From the NCBI GenBank assembly GCA_947446595.1, contig CANFGS010000014.1:1-52920 (forward strand): a stretch of DNA of 52,920 nt, in the 5' to 3' direction. The notes below the pieces were generated by a model. That model was not told the DNA's origin. It saw only the letters and a list, made by a program, of their open reading frames with translations, and searched no databases. Positions 9,817 through 19,482 of the stretch are shown piece by piece. Each line of letters starts with the position of its first letter. Positions within the stretch are counted from its first letter, which is position 1. This stretch comes from Neisseriaceae bacterium (GTDB lineage Bacteria > Pseudomonadota > Gammaproteobacteria > Burkholderiales > UBA11063). The position numbers and the translations under genes were made by a program.

Positions 9817-10878
9817 TCAAAATTTATTTAATTGTCGAACAGCATTAACCAATACCAAACTATTAGACCATTCGTTAATTATAATAAAATTATCTCCTAA
9901 TGGTTTCCATTGCGTGAATGAATTCAGTTTATGCCAAAGAATAATTTTAGGTAATTTTAATGCACTTGATAAATGTGCAATACTGCTATCAATACCAATA
10001 AATAAAACCGCATTAGCAACTAGGAATCGCACATCAAATAATCCAATCTCACCATTAGTAATTATAACTCGAGATAAATCTATACTATCCAAACACTCAC
10101 GAACATAACAAATTTCATCAATAACACCTACAAATACTACATTGAGCGAACTATTTTCAAGAAGATATTTTAAAGTACAATTTAGCATTGCTTGAGGAAT
10201 ATTCTTTTGTGCATTTTGTGAAGTTGGATGAATTACAATATACTGTTGTTTAATTAATCCAAACTTATTAAATAAGTTATTATTGGCTATCGCATTCAAA
10301 ACATCTAAATTAATTGAATTATAAGATGGTTCTAGAACTTGTAAAACACTTAATATATGATTAGTTTCATGAGTATTAGCCAACCATTCTACACGTTTAT
10401 TTAATAAAAATCCAAAACCTGCAGTGCCATAACCAATATAATTTATTGCAACTCTAGATAAACATGCTGACAGTATGCCAGTTCCAAGATAAGCTCTAAA
10501 GTGGCAACAAGTATCATATCTTTTATTAGAGTTCTTAAGGGCATTTAATATTTTAAAAAACCCTGATACAATTTTTCGGTCTTTATAATTTTGAACTGTA
10601 ATTATATTAACATTATATAGATCATTAAATAAGAATCTATATTCATCTTGTATCAAAATATCAACTTTATAATCAAGTTTGAGAAAATCACCAATCGTAT
10701 AACGAAATAAAATCAAGTCTCCAATTAATCCCAAGTTAATAAATAATAACCTATTCCCTGTATTTATAAATGGCTTTCTACGTATTACCCTATAACCAAT
10801 AAAATCAATGATTAGATAGAGTTTATACAGGATATTATGAGACAAATACCCATAGTTAAGCTCACCACTATTATTCAT
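9817..10878 (-). CDS. Glycosyltransferase, GT9-like
   Basis: A 353-residue GT-B protein resembling LPS heptosyltransferases. About 40 extra N-terminal residues precede the typical strand-loop 'LLFINLGLIGDLILFR'. The C-terminal donor region reads VLFIGIDSSIAHLSSALKLPKIILW, with the S-x-x-H-L-S pattern of GT9. It overlaps the upstream GT4 gene by four bases (ATGA), implying coupled translation. Second of three GT9 genes in the cluster; substrate unknown. Confidence 0.8.
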   Translation of the reverse strand: MNNSGELNYGYLSHNILYKLYLIIDFIGYRVIRRKPFINTGNRLLFINLGLIGDLILFRYTIGDFLKLDYKVDILIQDEYRFLFNDLYNVNIITVQNYKDRKIVSGFFKILNALKNSNKRYDTCCHFRAYLGTGILSACLSRVAINYIGYGTAGFGFLLNKRVEWLANTHETNHILSVLQVLEPSYNSINLDVLNAIANNNLFNKFGLIKQQYIVIHPTSQNAQKNIPQAMLNCTLKYLLENSSLNVVFVGVIDEICYVRECLDSIDLSRVIITNGEIGLFDVRFLVANAVLFIGIDSSIAHLSSALKLPKIILWHKLNSFTQWKPLGDNFIIINEWSNSLVLVNAVRQLNKF

Positions 10879-11963
10879 GATATACGACTCTTAATTAATT
10901 TACACCATTTATCAATAGCAATTTCTTGATCAAATCTTTTTAAAGCATTTTTGCTATTTTTAGCATAATTCTCACGAAGAGAATTATCATTTATTAACAT
11001 AGTTAATGCCTTTACTAACTCATCTTGATTTCTTTTCTCTACAACAACCCCATATTTACCATTCTCCAAAATTTCTGCAGCACCTGTTCTAGTCGCTATA
11101 ACAGCTTTGTTACAATATAAAGCCTCTAAAACAACTGTCGGTAACGCCTCACTATTTGACGAAGATACCAATATATCACATTGATTTATATAAGATAGTG
11201 TATTATTTACATGTCCAGTTAAAGTTACATAATGCTGTAGATTTAAATTTTTAATTAAATTAGTTATTAAATCCTCATCATCTTTTCTACCACAAATATA
11301 TAAATGTACCTTTTTACTAATTTCTGGAATTACTTGTGCTAAAGCATTTATTAGTAATGGGAAATTTTTCTCATGGGTAATTCTACCAACAGCACATATA
11401 TTTATAACATTTTCTAGTAACAGTTTTTGCTGTGTAATTGCTTGAAAATATAATATATTATGAATAACTTTCGTATTATTCATAGTAGTACCAGCAAACT
11501 CTTGTAATGAATTAGCACAATATTCACTTACACAGATAATACAATTAGCTTTTGATAATGCTTTTCTATAAATCTTACGCGAAAAAGCCACTCCACCCAG
11601 AGTCATCTCACTTCTGCAGCTATGCTCCCATAGAAAATATTTTTTTCTTAAGAGAATACTTACCAACCATGCCATAATTGTAAAAGCGGCACCCTCATTT
11701 ATTATTTGTAATTCATTATTACGAGCTAAGTTAAACCACTTGAAAAAAAATAATATTTTATGATATATTTTAACTATTTTATTATTTGATGGTGCTGCTA
11801 GAAATATTAGATTAATATTTTCAGGAACTTGATATTTATTTATATTCTCTAGGCATAATACTGTTATGCTATATTTATCATTTAATTTGCTGGTTAAATT
11901 TATAAGTGCTGTTTCGCCGCCACCATGATTTAAACCTTGCCAAACAAAAAGAAGTTTTTTCAT
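10875..11963 (-). CDS. Glycosyltransferase, GT4 family
   Basis: A 362-residue GT-B glycosyltransferase. The N-terminal loop reads VWQGLNHGGGETALINLT. The C-terminal domain begins with the strand INICAVGRITHEKNFPLLI, and the donor site is SSSNSEALPTVVLEALYCNKAVI with the E-x7-E signature. It acts on the cytoplasmic face of the inner membrane in assembly of the lipid-linked glycan. Linkage and donor are not predictable here. It overlaps the downstream GT9 gene by four bases. Confidence 0.88.
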   Translation of the reverse strand: MKKLLFVWQGLNHGGGETALINLTSKLNDKYSITVLCLENINKYQVPENINLIFLAAPSNNKIVKIYHKILFFFKWFNLARNNELQIINEGAAFTIMAWLVSILLRKKYFLWEHSCRSEMTLGGVAFSRKIYRKALSKANCIICVSEYCANSLQEFAGTTMNNTKVIHNILYFQAITQQKLLLENVINICAVGRITHEKNFPLLINALAQVIPEISKKVHLYICGRKDDEDLITNLIKNLNLQHYVTLTGHVNNTLSYINQCDILVSSSNSEALPTVVLEALYCNKAVIATRTGAAEILENGKYGVVVEKRNQDELVKALTMLINDNSLRENYAKNSKNALKRFDQEIAIDKWCKLIKSRIS

Positions 11964-11979
11964 TTACATACTCTATAAT

Positions 11980-12744
11980 TTAATAACGAATAGAAAATTT
12001 TAAATAAAGAACTATTTTCCGCTTGATATAATGAAGCAAACTAATTCTACTATGCGAAAATCTAACCTTCAAATTCTCTTTGGAAGATAAAAACTTTTGT
12101 TGCCCACTTATTCCATCGCATCTATAATTGGATAAAATATACGGAATAAATTTACTCTTAAATCCAGCTTTAAAGATACGCATTAATAAATCTACATCAG
12201 CTGCAATTTTATAGCCTAAATAAAACTTATAGCTTTTATATACTTCATTTCTAATAAATACTGCCGGATGTGCCATATCATAATTATAATAATACATAGC
12301 CTCTGGTGAATGTTGCATCACTCCAGAAAAATGGTACTGCCCATTTAAATATTCATGCATGGCACAAATACCATAGGCTACCATTGTATCTGAAGTAACT
12401 GTTTCTATTACATTTTTACAAGCATTAACCTCATACCAATCATCACTATTAATAATTCCAACCCATTCACCAGTTGCCATATTGATACCTTTATTCATAG
12501 CATCATAAATACCCTTATCTGGCTCTGAGACATAGCGATAAATAATCCCTTTGTCTATAAACTTCTCTTCATATTCTTTTATAATTTCTAAAGTATTATC
12601 TTTTGATTTTCCATCAACAATAATATACTCTATATTTGAATATGTTTGGTTAAGAACCGACTCAATCGTTTGTCTTATAGTTTTGGCACTATTAAAGCAT
12701 ATGGTAATAATACTTATTAGTGGTTTGCAATTATTTTGTAACAT
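11980..12744 (-). CDS. Glycosyltransferase, GT2 family
   Basis: A compact 254-residue GT-A inverting glycosyltransferase. It shows the classic GT2 order: ISIITICFNSAKTIRQTIESVL near the N-terminus, YIIVDGKSKDNT, SEPDKGIYDAMNKG, and the metal-binding INSDDWY. The length is that of a soluble, single-domain enzyme without membrane helices. It overlaps the upstream GT9 gene by 14 bases. Confidence 0.9.
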   Translation of the reverse strand: MLQNNCKPLISIITICFNSAKTIRQTIESVLNQTYSNIEYIIVDGKSKDNTLEIIKEYEEKFIDKGIIYRYVSEPDKGIYDAMNKGINMATGEWVGIINSDDWYEVNACKNVIETVTSDTMVAYGICAMHEYLNGQYHFSGVMQHSPEAMYYYNYDMAHPAVFIRNEVYKSYKFYLGYKIAADVDLLMRIFKAGFKSKFIPYILSNYRCDGISGQQKFLSSKENLKVRFSHSRISLLHYIKRKIVLYLKFSIRY

Positions 12745-13867
12745 TTATATTTTCCATTATTTTATTTTTTACTTTCTCGATTGTAATATCATTAATATCT
12801 AGATTCGAACCATAGCCATATTGATTAGAGAGGTATTTATAGTCATCCAAATTTTTTTCAATTTCAGGATGATATATAGGATAATATTTATCTGTTAAAT
12901 TAGCTGGATATGGTGTAAACCTACCAAAATGATTACCGTTAGATATCACAAAAACTCTTACATCAAGTGCAATACATATATGTGGTATTGATGTCTCATT
13001 TGACACTACAAATTTAGCTGTGGATAAAATATCCACCATTTCAACCAGGCTTGTTTTACCAATCAAATTATGTATAAATGGCATATTGATTACCGTATTA
13101 TTTGAGTCAATATCAGTAATTGAGCCACAAACAACTATATTTACACCATAAATTTCATTTAACCATATTGCTAAACCATTAAAATTAGAAATATCCCACC
13201 TTCTTTTATTAGAGCTCGCCCCAATAAATAACACAATATAATTTGCAAGTTGATTATGAAACTTAGTTGCTACAGGTTTAATAATCAATTTTGTATTTAA
13301 TTTATAACCTAATAAATTTTGAAAAAACTCTCTATTTCTTTCAAATTCAAATAAAATTTCTGAAGTTGCTGGCAATATTTTAGTATAGTATGTGTCGGTA
13401 ACTATTTTTTCATTATTACTAATGTTAGATAAATCACCAAGTGAAGTAATTTTATGTTTTGCATTCATTACGTTAGCTAAACTATCACTAGCAAAATCCC
13501 TGGAAAATGTGGGTACAATTATGTATTCATAATGCGTTTTTACTAAGCCTAATAGCTTTGAAATGCGATATTTCTTATTATCCCAAATCTGATTACGATC
13601 TAACCAGATAAAATTATTTACTAACTTACTATCAAATGTTTCTGCTATACTTTTCCATGCTTGATTACCAATGATGGTAACTGGTAAATCCGCAAATTTG
13701 GGAGATTGTTTTAATTCATATAAAAAATTTCTAAATAATATATAATCACCAATAGCATCAAGACGAATAATTGCAATTCCGCATATTATCTTTTTAAAAC
13801 TAAATAAAGATATAGCTCTAATTAATAAGTATTCTACAAATAGATAAATTTTACGTTTTAATTTCAT
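12731..13867 (-). CDS. Glycosyltransferase, GT9-like
   Basis: A 378-residue GT9/heptosyltransferase-like protein, third of its type in the cluster. The N-terminus has 'GIAIIRLDAIGDYILFRNFL', matching the R-x-D-x-I-G-D loop of the family. The C-terminal donor region includes VLFIGASSNKRRWDI, FVVSNETSIPHICIALDVRVFVISNGNHFGRFTPYP. The GASSxKRRW and SNETSIPHI features resemble a GT9 branch found in O-antigen clusters rather than core heptosyltransferases. Substrate unknown. Confidence 0.8.
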   Translation of the reverse strand: MKLKRKIYLFVEYLLIRAISLFSFKKIICGIAIIRLDAIGDYILFRNFLYELKQSPKFADLPVTIIGNQAWKSIAETFDSKLVNNFIWLDRNQIWDNKKYRISKLLGLVKTHYEYIIVPTFSRDFASDSLANVMNAKHKITSLGDLSNISNNEKIVTDTYYTKILPATSEILFEFERNREFFQNLLGYKLNTKLIIKPVATKFHNQLANYIVLFIGASSNKRRWDISNFNGLAIWLNEIYGVNIVVCGSITDIDSNNTVINMPFIHNLIGKTSLVEMVDILSTAKFVVSNETSIPHICIALDVRVFVISNGNHFGRFTPYPANLTDKYYPIYHPEIEKNLDDYKYLSNQYGYGSNLDINDITIEKVKNKIMENINVTK

Positions 13868-13880
13868 TTGATATTAGTAA

Positions 13881-14828
13881 TTATAGTTTATTATACAAGA
13901 ATATTATCTTGCGAATAACTCTTGCCATAAAAGGTAAATCAATAGCACATGCATTTTCAAATATATATTCTAGTTTATGATTGATATGTATTTTTTCTAG
14001 GTGTTTTTTTCTTAAGTTGATCTCTTTACGCGGATAATTGCTACTAAGCCCATCGGATTGTAAAGTGTGGGTTGCCCCATCACCAAACCCTATATTTGAA
14101 ATTAAGTTTGTATTAGGAACTATACAAACTCCATCTCTAATAAAAATAGAAAAAGATAATTGGTAGTCCCATGTATTAATTGGCTTATTACTTTTCATTT
14201 CTCTAAAAATCTTTAACCAATATCTTCTTACTCTTCTACGTTTATTCTTATAGAATTTGCTATTTAAAAACTCAGGTTCAGAAATTGAAGTTAATTCAAC
14301 ATCATAGCTTTGCCATACTCTTCTCCATGATGCCCACCCCCAAATTAAAGCATATGACATAAATGAATACAGTTCGCTTGAATTTTTAGTTAATTGATCA
14401 AAGCGGTTATCTCCTGAAATAACCTTAACTTTATCATTATTCTTATATTTATTTAATAATTCTTCGCAATACCAAAAAAAGCTCTGATTTGGTAAGCAAT
14501 CATCCTCTAATATAATTCCTTGTTCTTCATTATCAAAAAACCAGGTTATTGCAGAACTAACCGCATATTTGCAACCAAGATTTTTATCACGAAATAAAGT
14601 TTTTACTTCACAATCCCAATCTATATTATCCAAAATATAATTACGCACAGTATTTACAATATCTAACTCAACATGTTTATCTTCTCTTGCCCCGTCTGAA
14701 GCAATATAAAGTCTCGGCGGTTTAGCTTTTTTAATTTCAGCAAATACTTCTTTGGTAGTATCCAATCGATTAAATACTAAAAACAACACGGCTGTTTCAA
14801 GTGGCTTAGGTGGAATAAATTCTTGCAT
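13881..14828 (-). CDS. GT2-like glycosyltransferase, copy 2 of a paralogous pair
   Basis: A 315-residue paralogue of the gene at 8834-9802. Shared blocks are TAVLFLVFNRLDTTKEVF, AKPPRLYIASDGAR, the ILDNIDW and CEVKTLFRD stretches, GIILEDDCLP and WGWASWRRVW. After about residue 150 the two proteins differ strongly, with this copy richer in Arg/Lys. It lies three bases downstream of the UDP-xylose synthase gene, so it is a candidate xylosyl- or glucuronosyltransferase by context only. Confidence 0.8.
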   Translation of the reverse strand: MQEFIPPKPLETAVLFLVFNRLDTTKEVFAEIKKAKPPRLYIASDGAREDKHVELDIVNTVRNYILDNIDWDCEVKTLFRDKNLGCKYAVSSAITWFFDNEEQGIILEDDCLPNQSFFWYCEELLNKYKNNDKVKVISGDNRFDQLTKNSSELYSFMSYALIWGWASWRRVWQSYDVELTSISEPEFLNSKFYKNKRRRVRRYWLKIFREMKSNKPINTWDYQLSFSIFIRDGVCIVPNTNLISNIGFGDGATHTLQSDGLSSNYPRKEINLRKKHLEKIHINHKLEYIFENACAIDLPFMARVIRKIIFLYNKL

Positions 14829-14830
14829 AG

Positions 14831-15769
14831 CTAGATATTAAGCTCCTGTTTAAAATATTTAATAGCTTCAATCAAACCATTCTCAAGATTAACTTTTGGC
14901 TCCCAATTAAATTCTTGTTTTGCTAGGCTAATCACTGGTTTTCGCTGAAGTGGATCATCTAATGGTAGTTGTAGATATACTATTTCACTGTTGCTTTGAG
15001 TAAGTTTTATAACTTTTTCTGCCAATTCTGACACTGTAAACTCATCTGGGTTACCTAGGTTCACAGGCCCAGTAAACTGATTATCTGTTGCCATAACTTT
15101 TATCATACCACTAATCAAATCATCAATATAACAAAAGCTTCTAGTTTGGCTACCATCTCCGTATATGGTTATATCCTTATTTTGTAGTGCTTGAATAATA
15201 AAATTACTAACTACTCGCCCATCAGCTGGGTCCATATTCGGCCCATATGTATTAAAAATTCTAATAACTTTTATTTTAGTTTGATATTGACGATAAAAAT
15301 CAAAACACAATGTCTCACCAATACGCTTTCCTTCATCATAGCAAGCACGTATTCCTATAGGATTCACATTACCACGATAATCTTCTACTTGTGGATGAAC
15401 TAAGGGATCACCATAAATTTCTGAAGTACTAGCTTGAAGAATTTTAGCATTATTCTTCCGAGCTAGATTTAACATATTTAAAGTACCTAAATAGCAGGTA
15501 TTTAAAGTATAAATAGGATCTTTTTGATAATGCGGTGGGCTTGCTGGACATGCTAGATTATATATCTCATCAACTGCCAAATCTATTGGTTTGGTAATAT
15601 CATGATTAATAAACTCAAAATCACCCTTACCATTTAAGTTGGCTATATTTTTCATGCGTCCAGTATAAAGATTATCCACACAATATATATAATTTCCATC
15701 ATTAAAGAGTTTTTGGCATAAATTCGAACCAAGAAATCCAGCACCACCAGTTACCAATATTTTTTTCAC
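14831..15769 (-). CDS. UDP-glucuronate decarboxylase (UDP-xylose synthase)
   Basis: This SDR enzyme decarboxylates UDP-glucuronate to UDP-xylose. The 312-residue protein has TGGAGFLG at residues 7-14, the catalytic TSE (115-117) and Tyr144/Lys148 in CYDEGKR. The family signatures LACPASPPHYQ, EIYGDPLVHPQ and FNTYGPNMDPADGRVVSNF are present and set it apart from UDP-glucose epimerases. The gene directly follows ugd, whose product is its substrate (the ugd stop abuts this start). Together they give a complete route from UDP-glucose to UDP-xylose. Confidence 0.93.
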   Translation of the reverse strand: MKKILVTGGAGFLGSNLCQKLFNDGNYIYCVDNLYTGRMKNIANLNGKGDFEFINHDITKPIDLAVDEIYNLACPASPPHYQKDPIYTLNTCYLGTLNMLNLARKNNAKILQASTSEIYGDPLVHPQVEDYRGNVNPIGIRACYDEGKRIGETLCFDFYRQYQTKIKVIRIFNTYGPNMDPADGRVVSNFIIQALQNKDITIYGDGSQTRSFCYIDDLISGMIKVMATDNQFTGPVNLGNPDEFTVSELAEKVIKLTQSNSEIVYLQLPLDDPLQRKPVISLAKQEFNWEPKVNLENGLIEAIKYFKQELNI

Positions 15770-17092
15770 TTACTTCTGCCCTACTGGAAAATACTTAAAT
15801 ATGTTACGTACATTATTATCTGTAACAAATATGTTACGAAGATCAAATAAATAATTATCTCGCATTCCATGCTTAATTTTATCTAAATCCAAAATACTAA
15901 ATTGATTCCACTGTGTCATGATTACCAATGCATCAGCATTTTCACAAGCACTATATTCATCATCAAAATAAGTAATTCTATCAGCATACTCAGATAAACG
16001 CCATTTAGTTTCTCTCATCCCTTGAGGGCAATATGTATGAATTGTAGCACCATTTTTTATAAGTGCTGGAATAATATCTAGTGCTGGTGCATCACGCATA
16101 TCGTCAGTATCAGGTTTAAAAGATAACCCTAAAATTGTAATTTTTTTATTAGTCAATTCACCCATATTAGTAATAATTTTTTGTATCATATGTTGTTTTT
16201 GTAAAACATTTGCTTCAATGGCTGCTTCAATAATCTTTAATGACTCATTATTTTTTTTTGCAATATTTACAATTGCTAATGTATCTTTAGGAAAGCATGA
16301 TCCACCATAACCAGGACCGCATTGAAGAAATTCTGGTGCAATTCGTGCGTCTAACCCCATCCCATAAGCTATATCGTATGTGTTCGCTCCAACAGTTTCA
16401 GCCAAACGTGACATTTCATTTATAAAAGAAATTTTGACAGCCAAAAAAGCATTTGACGCATATTTAATCATTTCAGCCGACTTTATATCTGTTACAACGA
16501 ATGGCACCTGGCGGACTCTAAGAGCATGATACACTTTATTTAATATATCTAGTGCTCGATTAGATTCGACACCTAATACAACTCTATCTGGATTTAAACA
16601 TCCTTGTACCGCTTTTCCTTCTTGTAAAAACTCAGGATTAGAAGCTACATCAAAGTCTATATTAATAGCTCTTAGATTAAGCTCATGACTTATAGTATTT
16701 TTAACCAGTTCTCCAGTACCGACTGGAACTGTAGATTTATTTATTACTACTTTATAATCATCAAGATTTTGCCCAATATCCTTAGCAACACTAATTATAT
16801 GCTTAAGATCAGCAGATCCATCTTCTTGGGGAGGTGTACCTACAGCAATAAAAATAACTTGACTATCTTTTATGGCGCTTGATACCTCAGTTGTAAATTT
16901 AAGCCGTCCAGCTTCAACATTTTTATCCATTATCTCTTTTAAACCAGGCTCATATATTGGAACTATACCTTTATTTAAAGAGTCAATCTTATTTTGCTCT
17001 AAGTCTACACAAATTACATTCATACCAAATTCAGCAAGGATAACACCTTGAACCAATCCAACGTAGCCTGTTCCGATTACTGCTATTTTCAT
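15770..17092 (-). CDS. ugd: UDP-glucose 6-dehydrogenase
   Basis: Oxidises UDP-glucose to UDP-glucuronate in two NAD-dependent steps. The 440-residue protein begins with the Rossmann motif GTGYVGL (residues 7-13). It has FIAVGTPPQEDGSADL, STVPVGTG, and the catalytic Cys266 in GPGYGGSCFPKD. The C-terminal UDP-binding domain starts near KKITILGLSFKPDTDDMRDAPAL. The substrate could in principle be UDP-GlcNAc, as for WbpA-type relatives. The adjoining UDP-xylose synthase argues for UDP-glucose. Confidence 0.93.
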   Translation of the reverse strand: MKIAVIGTGYVGLVQGVILAEFGMNVICVDLEQNKIDSLNKGIVPIYEPGLKEIMDKNVEAGRLKFTTEVSSAIKDSQVIFIAVGTPPQEDGSADLKHIISVAKDIGQNLDDYKVVINKSTVPVGTGELVKNTISHELNLRAINIDFDVASNPEFLQEGKAVQGCLNPDRVVLGVESNRALDILNKVYHALRVRQVPFVVTDIKSAEMIKYASNAFLAVKISFINEMSRLAETVGANTYDIAYGMGLDARIAPEFLQCGPGYGGSCFPKDTLAIVNIAKKNNESLKIIEAAIEANVLQKQHMIQKIITNMGELTNKKITILGLSFKPDTDDMRDAPALDIIPALIKNGATIHTYCPQGMRETKWRLSEYADRITYFDDEYSACENADALVIMTQWNQFSILDLDKIKHGMRDNYLFDLRNIFVTDNNVRNIFKYFPVGQK

Positions 17093-17130
17093 TCTAACAC
17101 ACCTAAATCATTAAATAAATCTGTAATTTA

Positions 17131-18414
17131 TCAATTAAATACTGAATGTATAATTAAAAAACAATTGTGTCTGGTTTTATTAATAAAAATTTGAGCAAAA
17201 ATTGATGCTACAAATTGTGCGATAATAGTTGCAATTATAGCACCAATTATTCCATATAGTGGAATCAATATAAAGTTTAATATCACACAAGTTATTAATC
17301 CACAAAACGTATTAAATATGGAATATTTCTGAAGTTCAAGTGTTTGAGTCCATAAACCAGAAAAAACACCTAAATATACAGGAACAATGCACCATATCCC
17401 AACTTGAAATATCAACTCAGATTCTTTATACTTATCACCATATAGAAAATGAATCAAATCACCTCCGAAAATGCTTACTAAAGTTGCTAAAAATAATGAT
17501 ACCAATATAGAACATTTATAAACCTTCATAATTTTAACTTCAAACTCTTCAATAGATCTCTCATGGGCTTTAATAATTAAAGGAAAAATATTTGGTACAA
17601 TAATTACTGGTAACATATAAAAAATTTCGATTAATTTTACACCAACACTATACTCAGCAACAGCTTTTAGTCCACAAAAATACTCAATCATCACTTGATC
17701 AAGCCTCATATAAAGACTCACCATAGCTCCTGCAAGAGCTAATGGAATTGATTGATGCAATAAATATTTTATAATTTTTAAATTTAATTTCCATTTTGCT
17801 AATTTACTAAAATTTTTAAATATTATAAATATTATTAGATTTGCAATTATAGATTCAACCAAACTTAACACAGCAAAACTTAATAATTGTGCTTTAAAAT
17901 GTACCATGCATAATCTGATACTAATATCAATTATATCTTGAACTAGCATAACGTACGCAATATATCTTGTCTTTAAATGCGCCTGAAAATAATAATTAAT
18001 AACTGATAAAGAGCTTACTATATTTACAAGACAATAAATTAATACAACCAATGTTACGGTCGATTTTTCATGGCTTAATATCGCTCCACTTACTGCCAAA
18101 ATCAGTGCAATTAATGAACCTATTAGCATAATAATGAAGGATGATCCCATAATTACTTCAGTTGCAGTTTTTTGTTTGACCATCTCCCTAACTGCTATTG
18201 ATTGAAGCCCTAAGGTAGTTAATGATGAAAATAAAGTTACATAACTTGAAGCATAAGCAAATACACCATAGTCAGCTGGAGCAAAATATCTAATCACAAA
18301 AACAGAGGCTATAAACGAACAACCTAAGCCAACAACACGCTCAAAAAATTGCCAAGCAGCATTTAGAGCAGCTTCACTATTTCTAATTCTATTTATTTTA
18401 GCTGCTATACTCAT
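17131..18414 (-). CDS. Wzx-type polysaccharide flippase
   Basis: A 427-residue integral membrane protein of the MOP/Wzx family, expected to flip the undecaprenyl-linked glycan across the inner membrane. The N-terminus [40 protein letters not shown] is typical, with the RxFxPxDYG signature after helix 1. About 12 hydrophobic segments follow. It overlaps fcl by four bases (ATGA). It is the only polytopic transport protein in the cluster. Confidence 0.9.
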   Translation of the reverse strand: MSIAAKINRIRNSEAALNAAWQFFERVVGLGCSFIASVFVIRYFAPADYGVFAYASSYVTLFSSLTTLGLQSIAVREMVKQKTATEVIMGSSFIIMLIGSLIALILAVSGAILSHEKSTVTLVVLIYCLVNIVSSLSVINYYFQAHLKTRYIAYVMLVQDIIDISIRLCMVHFKAQLLSFAVLSLVESIIANLIIFIIFKNFSKLAKWKLNLKIIKYLLHQSIPLALAGAMVSLYMRLDQVMIEYFCGLKAVAEYSVGVKLIEIFYMLPVIIVPNIFPLIIKAHERSIEEFEVKIMKVYKCSILVSLFLATLVSIFGGDLIHFLYGDKYKESELIFQVGIWCIVPVYLGVFSGLWTQTLELQKYSIFNTFCGLITCVILNFILIPLYGIIGAIIATIIAQFVASIFAQIFINKTRHNCFLIIHSVFN

Positions 18415-19481
18415 TTATCTTCTAAATACCATTTAATAGTATCTCTTATACCGTCTTTTAGATCTATTTTATGTTCCCACCCAAGAGACTGCAGTTTTGA
18501 TACATCTTGTAATTTTTTGGGTGTGCCATCTGGTTTTGTAACGTCAAATTCAATCTCACCTTGAAATCCAACCTGTTCTTTGATAATTAACGCTAAATCT
18601 TTGATAGTTAGATCTACCCCAGTACCAATATTGATATGGGTATTTTTAATATCTTTCATATTTTTAGATAAATCATTAAAATCAATACTATTCATTACAA
18701 ATACACAAGCATCCGCCATATCATCAACATGTAAAAACTCACGATAAGGAGTTCCACTACCCCAAAGCTTTAAGACAGTTTGATTATTTGTTTTATTAAT
18801 GCCATAGTTAGATAAACTATTATTTAGTTCATTAATATCTAAAGCATCCAAATTTAAATCTAAATTTTTAGCAATTCCTTCATAATTACCTTCATCTAAT
18901 AATTTTGCTAGATAGATTTTCCGAATCATTGCTGGTAATACATGAGAGTTTTCAAGATCAAAATTATCATTTGGTCCATATAAGTTTGTTGGCATCACTG
19001 ATATAAAATTAGTACCATATTGTAAGTTATAGCTCTCACACATCTTTATTCCAGCTATTTTAGCAATAGCGTATGGCTCATTAGTATATTCAAGCTCACC
19101 AGTTAATAAAGAATCTTCTTTTAACGGTTGTGGTGCATTTTTGGGATAAATACAACTACTACCCAAAAATAATAATTTTTTAACACTATTTAGGTAACTT
19201 TGATGAATTATATTATTTTGAATTTGTAGGTTTTGGTATATAAAGTCTGCTCTATAATGATTATTAGCATATATACCACCTACTTTGGCAGCTGCTAAAA
19301 ATACATACTCAGGTTTTTCTTGAGTAAAAAATTCTGCTACAGAACTTTGGTTAGTCAAATCAAGTTCACTACGAGTGCGAGTGATTAAATTAGAATAGCC
19401 ATTAGCTTCAAGCTTTCGTAGAATGCTACTACCAACTAATCCCAGGTGACCTGCTATATATATCTTACTATTATTATTCAT
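18411..19481 (-). CDS. fcl: GDP-L-fucose synthase
   Basis: Epimerises and reduces GDP-4-keto-6-deoxymannose to GDP-L-fucose. The 356-residue SDR protein has GHLGLVGS (residues 11-18), [10 protein letters not shown] with Ser109, and Tyr137/Lys141 in [18 protein letters not shown] is also conserved. It is about 35 residues longer than E. coli Fcl (321). The extra length sits around residues 190-235, an Asn- and Leu-rich insert before [16 protein letters not shown]. The gene pairs with gmd one base upstream, as usual. Confidence 0.94.
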   Translation of the reverse strand: MNNNSKIYIAGHLGLVGSSILRKLEANGYSNLITRTRSELDLTNQSSVAEFFTQEKPEYVFLAAAKVGGIYANNHYRADFIYQNLQIQNNIIHQSYLNSVKKLLFLGSSCIYPKNAPQPLKEDSLLTGELEYTNEPYAIAKIAGIKMCESYNLQYGTNFISVMPTNLYGPNDNFDLENSHVLPAMIRKIYLAKLLDEGNYEGIAKNLDLNLDALDINELNNSLSNYGINKTNNQTVLKLWGSGTPYREFLHVDDMADACVFVMNSIDFNDLSKNMKDIKNTHINIGTGVDLTIKDLALIIKEQVGFQGEIEFDVTKPDGTPKKLQDVSKLQSLGWEHKIDLKDGIRDTIKWYLEDK

Positions 19482-19482
19482 A

